Source: CAZSMC01 sp964607755 (GTDB lineage Bacteria; Zhuqueibacterota; Zhuqueibacteria; Residuimicrobiales; Krinioviventaceae). From it: a DNA stretch of 8,756 nt. The notes beneath the pieces are model-generated. The model saw nothing but the letters and a program-made list of their open reading frames with translations. It was not told the DNA's origin and ran no database searches. Below, one piece after another: positions 4,684-8,756 of the stretch (position 1 is its first letter; each line of letters opens with the position of its first letter). Made by a program: the position numbers and the translations under genes. The stretch is taken from assembly GCA_964607755.1 (NCBI GenBank), contig CAZSMC010000118.1, positions 1-8,756 on the forward strand, read 5' to 3'.

Positions 4684-5270
4684 TCCACACTTTGCTCTTT
4701 TACCAGAAACAGGCGCAAAGTCAGAATGTGCCTCGCATGCTTTTCGACAATCCGCCAGTGCTTTATTGGCAAACGGAACAAAAAACGTGCCCCTTTGATG
4801 GACAGAGGCTGCATGTGCAAAAAACCTGTGAACGGAAGCTCAAGGCCATTGGTATTGGTACGTTCATCGCGCGCTTTTCGGTATTGTATTGCAAAAGGCA
4901 TCCGCAGTTCGGCGTCTGGCATCCACATGAATTGGATGCACTGGTGGCAGCGAACAGCAATGTTGCCTATAACGTTATTGTTGAAATTGGCAAGTTACGC
5001 TTTATGGAAAACCGTCAGGTCAGGGAAATCCAATCAATATTGTTCGAACAGCATTCCATTAAGCTGTCACTCAGCGAAATAGAGCTTTTAATTGATAAAT
5101 TTATTTTTTATCTGGCTGTTGTACACCAGCAAAGTCATAAACTCATTAACGAACAGATCAAATCACAGGGCGGTTATCTTCTTCACCTTGATTCAACCTG
5201 CGAAGGCGACAGTCCCAAATTGACCTCCAGTTTTGACTCGATCTCTGGGTTCGTGCTTTATTCATCTTGA
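4662..5270 (+). pseudogene. DDE-type transposase, ORF B of the HTH/DDE element, truncated
   Basis: The frame reads ELIHTLLFYQKQAQSQNVP, then KTCPFDGQRLHVQKT, which looks like a decayed CPxCG zinc-binding motif, then VEIGKLRFMENRQVREIQ and, near the end, LLHLDSTCEGDSPKLTSSFD. The Asp in HLD is likely the first catalytic residue of a DDE/RNase H fold. The frame ends at 5268-5270, soon after that Asp, so the rest of the catalytic core is missing. No ATG is in place; expression would depend on the -1 frameshift from ORF A. The family is unnamed to me. Further transposase-like sequence follows in another frame from 5267. Confidence 0.68.
4665..4683 (+). promoter_or_regulatory. A8 slippery site for programmed -1 ribosomal frameshifting
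   Basis: Eight A occupy 4665-4672. In the ORF A frame this reads A-AAA-AAA, the canonical slippery heptamer of many IS elements, and the ORF A stop TGA follows at 4681-4683. A one-base backward slip enters the frame of the DDE ORF, which is open from 4662 to 5267. Coding similarity continues straight across (NSELIHTLLFYQKQ), which supports a designed shift instead of a random mutation. I did not identify a convincing stimulatory stem downstream. Confidence 0.6.
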
Positions 5271-5545
5271 GTTTTTATAACCTACTTGAAGCTTCGCACA
5301 CTCTGATCAAAGAGGTGACAAGTTATTATCCGGCAAAAACAAATAATGATGTCATCATCTGGAAACCCTATCATTTGATTGATCACATCGTGAGCAATGC
5401 TGCACTTAAAAAAGCAGTTGCTCGTTATAAGATCAAGTTAAAATAATCAGAAAGATGGCAGTCGAACATTATAGCAAAAAACAAGTTGGCTGTTCACGAA
5501 AAATTAAAAATATTATTCGAAAACCTGATTTTAAAAACCAGTTAA
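5267..5545 (+). pseudogene. Probable C-terminal remnant of the same transposase
   Basis: From 5267 a new frame reads LSFYNLLEASHTLIKEVTSY, then IIWKPYHLIDHIV and ARYKIKLK, up to a TAA at 5444-5446. Past that stop the same frame remains open to 5545 (SERWQSNIIAKNKLAVHEKL and following). Composition and the basic, helical character fit a transposase C-terminus, with an internal deletion removing the middle of the catalytic domain and a point change creating the stop. This assignment rests on position and on the open frame, not on a recognised motif. Confidence 0.4.
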
Positions 5546-5581
5546 TAACTGCCTTTGCAAATGTGGCAGCTTGATTTTTTG

Positions 5582-5607
5582 ATAATCCAACCAAGTTTTG
5601 GGATTAT
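5582..5607. repeat. Short hairpin downstream of the transposase remnant
   Basis: ATAATCCAA (5582-5590) pairs with TTGGGATTAT (5598-5607) with one bulged G. A T-run lies on its left (5575-5580), so it could act as a terminator on the minus strand. The regions 5546-5581 and 5608-5660 hold nothing recognisable. Confidence 0.3.
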
Positions 5608-5664
5608 AGAATTATTCATTAACTAAAGTATGCTTAAACCTGTTGAAATAAAGAAGAAAGAGTT

Positions 5665-5817
5665 ATGTTTACACACAATAAAAAAGCTTTCATCAACATA
5701 TATAAAAAATTTATTGAAAATGATATTCCCCATGCTGGACTCATTGTAACTGACCAATTACCTATAGGAACTTTAAGATATTCTGATTATTATTATGTCT
5801 TACTCTGTGATATCTGA
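5665..5817 (+). pseudogene. DUF5615 PIN-like toxin, C-terminal fragment
   Basis: The open frame from an ATG at 5665 gives 50 residues beginning MFTHNKKAFINIYKKF, followed by IPHAGLIVTDQLPIGTL, after which similarity is lost (RYSDYYYVLLCDI, stop). The THNxxxF and HAGLIV motifs match the second half of DUF5615 PIN-like proteins, usually toxins partnered with DUF433. The N-terminal half with the LYLDEDI motif is missing and no DUF433 gene lies upstream. The ATG is probably fortuitous, replacing the Val or Leu of the VTHN strand. The frame overlaps the start of mntA by 23 nt, which may help that gene to be translated, since it lacks its own clear ribosome binding site. Confidence 0.65.
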
Positions 5818-6112
5818 AAATAGAGTCCAACAACTTGTTGATCAGGTGATAAACATCGTCCAGTCATACATCGGGGATATTTCTTTCCAATTGTATTTAT
5901 TCGGATCGCGTGCACACAATACCGCAAACCGTCACAGTGATATTGATCTAGCTATATCATGTCAACAGCTTGATGATAGAACCTTTCATAAAATCAGACA
6001 ATCCATCCGAAATATCAGAACACTCTATAGCATTGATTTGATCCATTTACAGCGGATTGATCCTGAGTTTCGGCAGAATGTACTTGAAGAGAGCGCCAAG
6101 GTATATGGATAA
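5795..6112 (+). CDS. mntA: MntA-type nucleotidyltransferase antitoxin
   Basis: This 105-residue minimal nucleotidyltransferase has the full signature GSx10DxD: Gly37-Ser38 in LYLFGSRAHN and Asp49/Asp51 in HSDIDLAIS; a third acidic residue, Asp81, in SIDLIHL completes the metal site. In characterised MntA-HepT modules the enzyme neutralises the toxin by attaching AMP units to a Tyr beside the RNase active site. The gene overlaps hepT by 8 nt, so co-translation is expected. The ATG at 5795 lacks a good Shine-Dalgarno; coupling to the upstream 5665-5817 frame is possible. All catalytic residues are present, so it is probably functional. Confidence 0.9.
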   Translation: MSYSVISENRVQQLVDQVINIVQSYIGDISFQLYLFGSRAHNTANRHSDIDLAISCQQLDDRTFHKIRQSIRNIRTLYSIDLIHLQRIDPEFRQNVLEESAKVYG

Positions 6113-6500
6113 ACGTCTCAAGGATGTAAAATACTCGTTGAGCAAGCTCGTCAATGCCAGCAATCGTATGAATTATGCATTAAAAGCAGATGATTCCGAT
6201 CTTAAAACTGATGCGGTCATTCAGCGGTTTGAATTTACATTTGAACTGGTATGGAAAACACTAAAGCGCGCTCTTTTGTATGAAGGTGAGATATGCAAAA
6301 CCCCGAAAGAATGTTTAAAGAATGCCTTTCGTATCGGACTGTTGAACGATGAAGGGCCCTGGCTCAGTATGCTGGAAGATCGTAATTTAACCGCGCATAT
6401 TTACGATGAGAATATAGCATTTGAAATATCCCAACGCATTCAGAATTACCAATCTGCCGTGGATGATTTGATTTGTGAACTGAAACATCGATATGAATAA
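6105..6500 (+). CDS. hepT: HepT-type HEPN RNase toxin
   Basis: The 131-residue helical protein carries the HEPN ribonuclease motif RX4HXY: Arg93, His98 and Tyr100 in EDRNLTAHIYDE. In the Shewanella oneidensis system the equivalent Tyr is the residue adenylylated by MntA. Helices around FEFTFELVWKTLKRAL and the C-terminal IQNYQSAVDDLICELK fit the four-helix HEPN fold. ATG at 6105 is preferred to the upstream in-frame start at 6057, which would extend into mntA with unrelated residues; AAGG at 6098-6101 lies close upstream. It is the only TA pair wholly inside the window in which both genes look intact. The 70 nt from hepT to about 6570 contain no further gene. Confidence 0.9.
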   Translation: MDKRLKDVKYSLSKLVNASNRMNYALKADDSDLKTDAVIQRFEFTFELVWKTLKRALLYEGEICKTPKECLKNAFRIGLLNDEGPWLSMLEDRNLTAHIYDENIAFEISQRIQNYQSAVDDLICELKHRYE

Positions 6501-6550
6501 AGTCGAATAAAGCGAATCCCGCCAGTCGGCAGTGAGAATACGAGTCATAT

Positions 6551-6690
6551 ATGCGACTTAGATGCGCCCCCTGGTGTGAAACCTACGGATGGGGAGAGGG
6601 AGCACAGGCGATGCCTGGTAAATAGACTGGATTAATCCCCGAAAGGACTGGAAGAAACAGTCGGCTTAACCTGAGCCCTACTCGATTGTA
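6551..6690 (+). ncRNA. Possible structured RNA remnant, perhaps group II intron 5' part
   Basis: The segment starts ATGCGAC, close to the GTGYG consensus at group II intron 5' ends, and is rich in potential short stems: AGTC/GACT at 6544-6558, AGGC/GCCT around 6606-6616, GGATT/AATCC around 6629-6638 and GACTG/CAGTC around 6646-6662. The style (GATGCGCCCCCTGGTGTGAA, then CCCCGAAAGG) recalls domain I of bacterial group II introns. No reverse transcriptase ORF and no domain V follow, so at most it is a truncated end. It could also be another structured element. Low confidence. Confidence 0.3.
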
Positions 6691-6691
6691 A

Positions 6692-6748
6692 ATTCGTGGA
6701 CCCCCCATTCGTGACATTCGTGGACTCAATTCGCGCCAATTCGTGGAC
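6692..6748. repeat. ATTCGTGGAC direct repeats, five irregular copies
   Basis: ATTCGTGGAC-like words begin at 6692, 6707, 6716, 6729 and 6739. Spacing is irregular (15, 9, 13, 10), unlike the phased 7- and 8-bp families. Confidence 0.65.
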
Positions 6749-6751
6749 GTA

Positions 6752-6786
6752 ATTTCGAATTTCCAAGCACCAATGACCAAAACAAA
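6752..6786. repeat. ATTTCCA-type heptamer repeat, five units
   Basis: ATTTCGA, ATTTCCA, AGCACCA, ATGACCA and AAACAAA stand in 7-bp register from 6752. The same first two words recur at 7676-7703. Confidence 0.6.
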
Positions 6787-6800
6787 AGAAAAAAATATAT

Positions 6801-6887
6801 GATCTGGAAGAGAGGACATTTCAATTTGCTAAAAACGTGCGATTATGGGCTAAAAATATTATCATCAATAATAGAAAATTCAAATAA
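6801..6887 (+). pseudogene. Four-helix-bundle (S23-type) protein, N-terminal fragment
   Basis: The frame from 6801 reads DLEERTFQFAKNVRLWAKN and stops at 6885-6887. DLEERTxxFAxxVR is the typical first helix of the four helix bundle / 23S rRNA intervening-sequence protein family, found in many uncultivated bacteria and of unclear role. No start codon in this frame precedes it; an ATG in another frame at 6772 lies across a run of seven A, so a frameshift in that run may have separated the start. Later helices are absent. The sequence between 6888 and 6988 holds a short open frame (KVPGSFENWNKWIKYY) that I cannot assign. Confidence 0.5.
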
Positions 6888-6988
6888 AAAGTAAAAAAGT
6901 TCCTGGTAGTTTTGAAAATTGGAACAAATGGATAAAATATTATGTCAAAAAGACATTAAAGAATGATTAATTAAACATTGAGTGTAAC

Positions 6989-7261
6989 ATGGAAACGAAA
7001 ACTGCATATAAGCATATTATAAAGAAAACTGATACTAATGAGCCTATTATTAAAGGTACGAGGATTAGTATTAGGGATATTGTGGAACAATGGAAACTTG
7101 GATCAGCGCCGGAAGAGATTGCCTCGATTTATACACATTTAACCTTATCCCAGGTTTTTGAAGCATTAGCTTATTACCAGGATAATATGGACGAAATAGA
7201 ACACTTTATAAAAATAAACAAAATACCGGAAAACCTCAGTGGTAAAGCTTTATCTGGATGA
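6989..7261 (+). CDS. DUF433 antitoxin (first DUF433-DUF5615 module)
   Basis: The 90-residue protein shows the DUF433 core: PIIKGTRISIRDIVEQWKLG, then APEEIASIYTHLTLSQVFEA and LAYYQDNMDEIE. DUF433 proteins are small helix-turn-helix antitoxins usually encoded just upstream of DUF5615 PIN-like toxins, where they repress the operon and bind the toxin. The ATG at 6989 has no strong Shine-Dalgarno. The last 23 bases overlap the GTG start of the broken toxin at 7239. The frame is intact, in contrast with its partner. The 45-residue core is about 50 percent identical by eye to that of the second DUF433 gene at 8413. Confidence 0.88.
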   Translation: METKTAYKHIIKKTDTNEPIIKGTRISIRDIVEQWKLGSAPEEIASIYTHLTLSQVFEALAYYQDNMDEIEHFIKINKIPENLSGKALSG

Positions 7262-7545
7262 AGATATTCATGGGCTATTAGCTACCATTACTTCGAGCAA
7301 GAAATATCCCCGTTGAAACCACTCAAGAAAATGAGATGCTTGGGAGGACGGATATAGAGCAGTTAGAGTATGCTTGTAAAACAGATGCAGTTATAGTTAC
7401 TCATAACAGAGTGGATTTTGAAAACTTATATGATGAAAACTACAAGGTATTGAATAAAAATCGAAAAAACGGAATACCTGTTTTTGCTGTAACAATGAAG
7501 ATAACTAAAGCAGAAATTACAAACATAGAGATTATTGCAGCTTAA
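7239..7545 (+). pseudogene. DUF5615 PIN-like toxin, frameshifted
   Basis: GTG at 7239 opens VVKLYLDEDIHGLLA, the conserved N-terminus with the acidic DED of the PIN-like active site. The frame then diverges and stops at 7314-7316. In the frame from 7285 the family sequence resumes as PLLRARNIPVETTQENEMLG, then RTDIEQLEYA, TDAVIVTHNRVDF and a C-terminal IPVFAVTMK, ending at 7543-7545. One extra base near 7284 accounts for the break; the repaired protein would have about 101 residues. The acidic and VTHN motifs are now on separate frames, so no active toxin is expected. The downstream piece has an internal ATG at 7336 but lacks the first catalytic region. Confidence 0.87.
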
Positions 7546-7556
7546 AACCTATAGAA

Positions 7557-7666
7557 TAGCCACCCCGCCTGCCCGCCGCCTGCCTACCATCTTTTAGGTA
7601 GGTTCTTTTGGCGGGCCTGCAGGCTTGCCTGCCTCTGGCATGGCCGTCTTTTTGGCGGGGCGGCTA
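7557..7666. repeat. GC-rich palindromic element of about 110 bp
   Basis: The ends are near-perfect 13-bp inverted repeats: TAGCCACCCCGCC (7557-7569) and GGCGGGGCGGCTA (7654-7666), one mismatch. Inside are a perfect GCCCGCC/GGCGGGC pair (7571-7577 and 7610-7616), a CCTACC/GGTAGG hairpin (7583-7602) and the palindrome GCCTGCAGGC (7615-7624). GC content is far above the surroundings. It begins 12 nt after the DUF5615 stop and could end the transcript, but the size and nested symmetry look like a REP- or MITE-type mobile palindrome. Confidence 0.75.
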
Positions 7667-7675
7667 AATAAACCA

Positions 7676-7703
7676 ATTTCCAATTTCGAATTTCCAATTT
7701 CAT
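7676..7703. repeat. ATTTCCA heptamer repeat, four units
   Basis: ATTTCCA, ATTTCGA, ATTTCCA and ATTTCAT occupy 7676-7703 in exact 7-bp register, between the GC-rich palindrome and the UbiA fragment. Confidence 0.7.
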
Positions 7704-7721
7704 CTTTAGGAACCAATATAC

Positions 7722-7898
7722 ATGCAAACAAAATACCTCATCCTTTCTCTGCGGCCGTATCAGTGGTGTAAGAATTTACTGGTGTTTGCGGCGCTGATCT
7801 TTAAAGGACATCTCTTTGTTGGACGTAATGTATTGTTATCCATTTTTACCTTTTACCTTTTTACTTTTAACTTATTTTTATGTCCCTTCGCCGAATAA
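7722..7898 (+). pseudogene. UbiA-family prenyltransferase, N-terminal fragment running into a repeat
   Basis: The 58-residue frame begins MQTKYLILSLRPYQWCKNLL and continues VFAALIFKGHLF. LRPxQWxKNxLxFAALIF is the N-terminus of decaprenyl-phosphate phosphoribosyltransferase-like members of the UbiA membrane family. Similarity ends around residue 40; the following TFYLFTFNLFL is translated from a TTTTACC heptamer repeat, and the frame stops at 7896-7898. The aspartate-rich substrate-binding motifs and nearly all membrane helices are missing, so the gene is dead. No clear ribosome binding site is present. Confidence 0.72.
7844..7878. repeat. TTTTACC heptamer repeat, about five units
   Basis: Units at 7844, 7851, 7858 and 7865 (TTTTACC, TTTTACC, TTTTTAC, TTTTAAC), plus a weak fifth, stand in 7-bp register and lie exactly at the point where UbiA similarity is lost. 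Confidence 0.55.
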
Positions 7899-8019
7899 AT
7901 AGAAAAATTAGAAAAAGCCCGTTATTACGGAACGCATTGCTTGGTATTCTGCTGGTTACCTGGGACGTGAATTACTATTTAAAAAGCAATTAATTAATAC
8001 TTGCAAAAATAAAAATTAA
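7899..8019. other. Unassigned AT-rich stretch
   Basis: No family is recognised. A few codons around 7910-7970 may be a remnant of a coding sequence, but no start, stop context or motif supports a call. Confidence 0.2.
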
Positions 8020-8178
8020 AGAATAAAAATTACAGAATTTATAATTCACTGTCCTTATTGCGTTCCATGTGGCAAAGATTATCGTGCATCGAGATATGTT
8101 ATCTGCAGTAATAGCAATTGTGTCGTTCATCTTGTTTGCTATAATTCATCAAGCAGGAAGAAGATAGAATATTATTAA
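8020..8178 (+). pseudogene. Zinc-ribbon-like small ORF without a normal start
   Basis: The frame open from 8020 to the TAA at 8176-8178 reads FIIHCPYCVPCGKDYRASRY and then VICSNSNCVVHLVCYN. Two Cys pairs, CPYC and CSNSNC, plus an extra Cys in CVPCG, resemble a small zinc ribbon. No ATG, GTG or TTG precedes the motif in frame; only ATA or ATT codons are available. It is therefore more likely a fragment of a longer protein than an independent gene. The role is unknown. Confidence 0.4.
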
Positions 8179-8267
8179 ATTTAACGAATATAATTAAGAA
8201 ACAATTATTGATATAAAATTGATTTCGAGCTGACAAATTTCATTTGTTATGACAAGATCATTGAATT

Positions 8268-8302
8268 TATTTGTAGCACACCTGAAAGGTGTACTACAAA
8301 TA
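8268..8302. repeat. Palindrome 1 of 3 (16-bp arms)
   Basis: TATTTGTAGCACACCT (8268-8283) and AGGTGTACTACAAATA (8287-8302) are inverted around GAA, with one mismatch that would be a G-T pair in one orientation. A strong cruciform or RNA hairpin is expected. Confidence 0.8.
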
Positions 8303-8308
8303 TAGCTA

Positions 8309-8327
8309 AGCAGAGCATTGCTGTGCT
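8309..8327. repeat. Palindrome 2 of 3 (8-bp arms)
   Basis: AGCAGAGC (8309-8316) and GCTGTGCT (8320-8327) are inverted around ATT with one mismatch. Confidence 0.55.
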
Positions 8328-8360
8328 GATGGTGTTTTTACGGCTTACATTGTTTTGTGT

Positions 8361-8383
8361 GTACCAGGCCAGAGGCCTGGTAC
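8361..8383. repeat. Palindrome 3 of 3 (perfect 10-bp arms)
   Basis: GTACCAGGCC (8361-8370) and GGCCTGGTAC (8374-8383) are a perfect inverted repeat around AGA. It ends 29 nt before the ATG of the second DUF433 gene, so it could be an operator for that HTH antitoxin, or a REP-like palindrome. Confidence 0.8.
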
Positions 8384-8412
8384 AAGATGAAAAAAGAGAT
8401 TGGAGAACCATT

Positions 8413-8718
8413 ATGTCTATTTCAACCGTTGATATTGGAAAATTGATTGAACGTCGCACCCAGGTCAGGGGAGGGCGACCGTGTGTTGCAGGCACGGGTG
8501 TAAGTGTGCAGAGAATTGTCGAGTGGTACAAATTAGGATTGAATCCTGAGGAGATAGCAGACCGGATTGGGCATCTCTCCCTTGCGCAAGTACATGCTGC
8601 ACTTGCATATTACCATGCAAATAAGGATAAAGTAGAATCTTCAATCGCTACCGACGAAGCTGAAGGGGATCGCCTGGAAAAAGAGCATTACCTTTCAAGT
8701 AGAACCTTTCATAAATGA
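8413..8718 (+). CDS. DUF433 antitoxin (second DUF433-DUF5615 module)
   Basis: The 101-residue protein has the DUF433 core RGGRPCVAGTGVSVQRIVEW, then YKLGLNPEEIADRIGHLSLA and VHAALAYYHANKDKVE, followed by an acidic tail that normally wraps the partner toxin. GGAG at 8402-8405, seven nt before the ATG at 8413, fixes the start; the frame stays open upstream to 8323, but those codons translate the palindromic region. The stop shares ATGA with the start of the downstream DUF5615 gene, a sign of tight coupling. It was probably autoregulated, with the nearby perfect palindrome at 8361-8383 a candidate operator. Confidence 0.9.
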   Translation: MSISTVDIGKLIERRTQVRGGRPCVAGTGVSVQRIVEWYKLGLNPEEIADRIGHLSLAQVHAALAYYHANKDKVESSIATDEAEGDRLEKEHYLSSRTFHK

Positions 8719-8756
8719 TTCGCCTTTATCTCGACGAAGATTCTATGGATAAAGAT
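8715..8756 (+). CDS. DUF5615 PIN-like toxin, N-terminus, cut by window end
   Basis: The ATG at 8715 overlaps the DUF433 stop as ATGA. The 14 visible codons read MIRLYLDEDSMDKD, matching the LYLDED start of DUF5615 PIN-like toxins and its counterpart at 7245-7265. Whether the rest of the gene is intact cannot be seen. Confidence 0.8.
   Translation, partial: MIRLYLDEDSMDKD

Noticed and set aside
4578..4928. Minus-strand ORF across the transposase frameshift
   Set aside because: Antisense to both transposase frames; no family resemblance.
8323..8412. N-terminal extension of the second DUF433 protein
   Set aside because: The added residues translate the perfect palindrome, and a good ribosome binding site at 8402-8405 favours the ATG at 8413.
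8247..8531. Minus-strand ORF of 94 codons
   Set aside because: Antisense to the palindromes and the DUF433 gene; its codons translate the inverted repeats.

Overview
The window is an AT-rich accessory region from an unidentified bacterium. It holds no rRNA, tRNA or housekeeping operon, so taxonomy cannot be fixed. Many small toxin-antitoxin (TA) modules, IS remnants, gene fragments and several families of phased 7- and 8-bp tandem repeats suggest an uncultivated lineage with a repeat-rich genome. Anammox planctomycetes or repeat-rich deltaproteobacterial relatives are possible guesses from memory of similar repeats, not a result. Nearly every confident gene lies on the + strand.

Region 1 (1-3400) is a string of small cassettes: hicB-hicA with the hicA 3' end replaced by an IS3-type remnant; an orphan 70-residue antitoxin-like gene; a second hicB followed by a frameshifted hicA; a fragment of a nucleotide-sugar dehydrogenase; and a small gene followed by a frameshifted TumE-type toxin. 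Stretches of one degenerate 8-bp repeat (consensus GACTTTNN, strictly in 8-bp register) occur between or at the edges of these cassettes, at about 644, 1076, 1650-1785, 2024, 2371 (inverted), 2666 and 3379. A separate 11-copy 7-bp array lies at 2552-2628.

Region 2 (3440-5550) is mobile DNA. The N-terminal half of an IS630-type transposase is followed by an unusual transposase made of an HTH ORF and a DDE-type ORF joined by an A8 slippery site with the geometry of a programmed -1 frameshift. That second element is decayed downstream. All three transposase starts in the window (IS3 remnant, IS630, HTH/DDE element) have an inverted repeat that covers or abuts the ribosome binding site, as expected for fold-back repression of read-through transcripts.

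Region 3 (5660-7550) holds a fragment of a DUF5615 toxin, an apparently intact MntA-HepT (nucleotidyltransferase/HEPN) module with all signature residues, a possibly structured RNA remnant, a four-helix-bundle protein fragment, and a DUF433 antitoxin followed by a frameshifted DUF5615 toxin.

Region 4 (7550-8756) starts with a GC-rich palindromic element, then a UbiA-family fragment that runs into a 7-bp repeat, a zinc-ribbon ORF without a normal start, three consecutive short palindromes, and a second DUF433-DUF5615 pair whose toxin runs off the window.

The main pattern is that antitoxin genes are open while most cognate toxin genes are frameshifted, truncated or missing. MntA-HepT is the exception, and the last pair cannot be judged. 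This looks like a TA graveyard in which toxins decay first, with repeats and IS remnants at many breakpoints.
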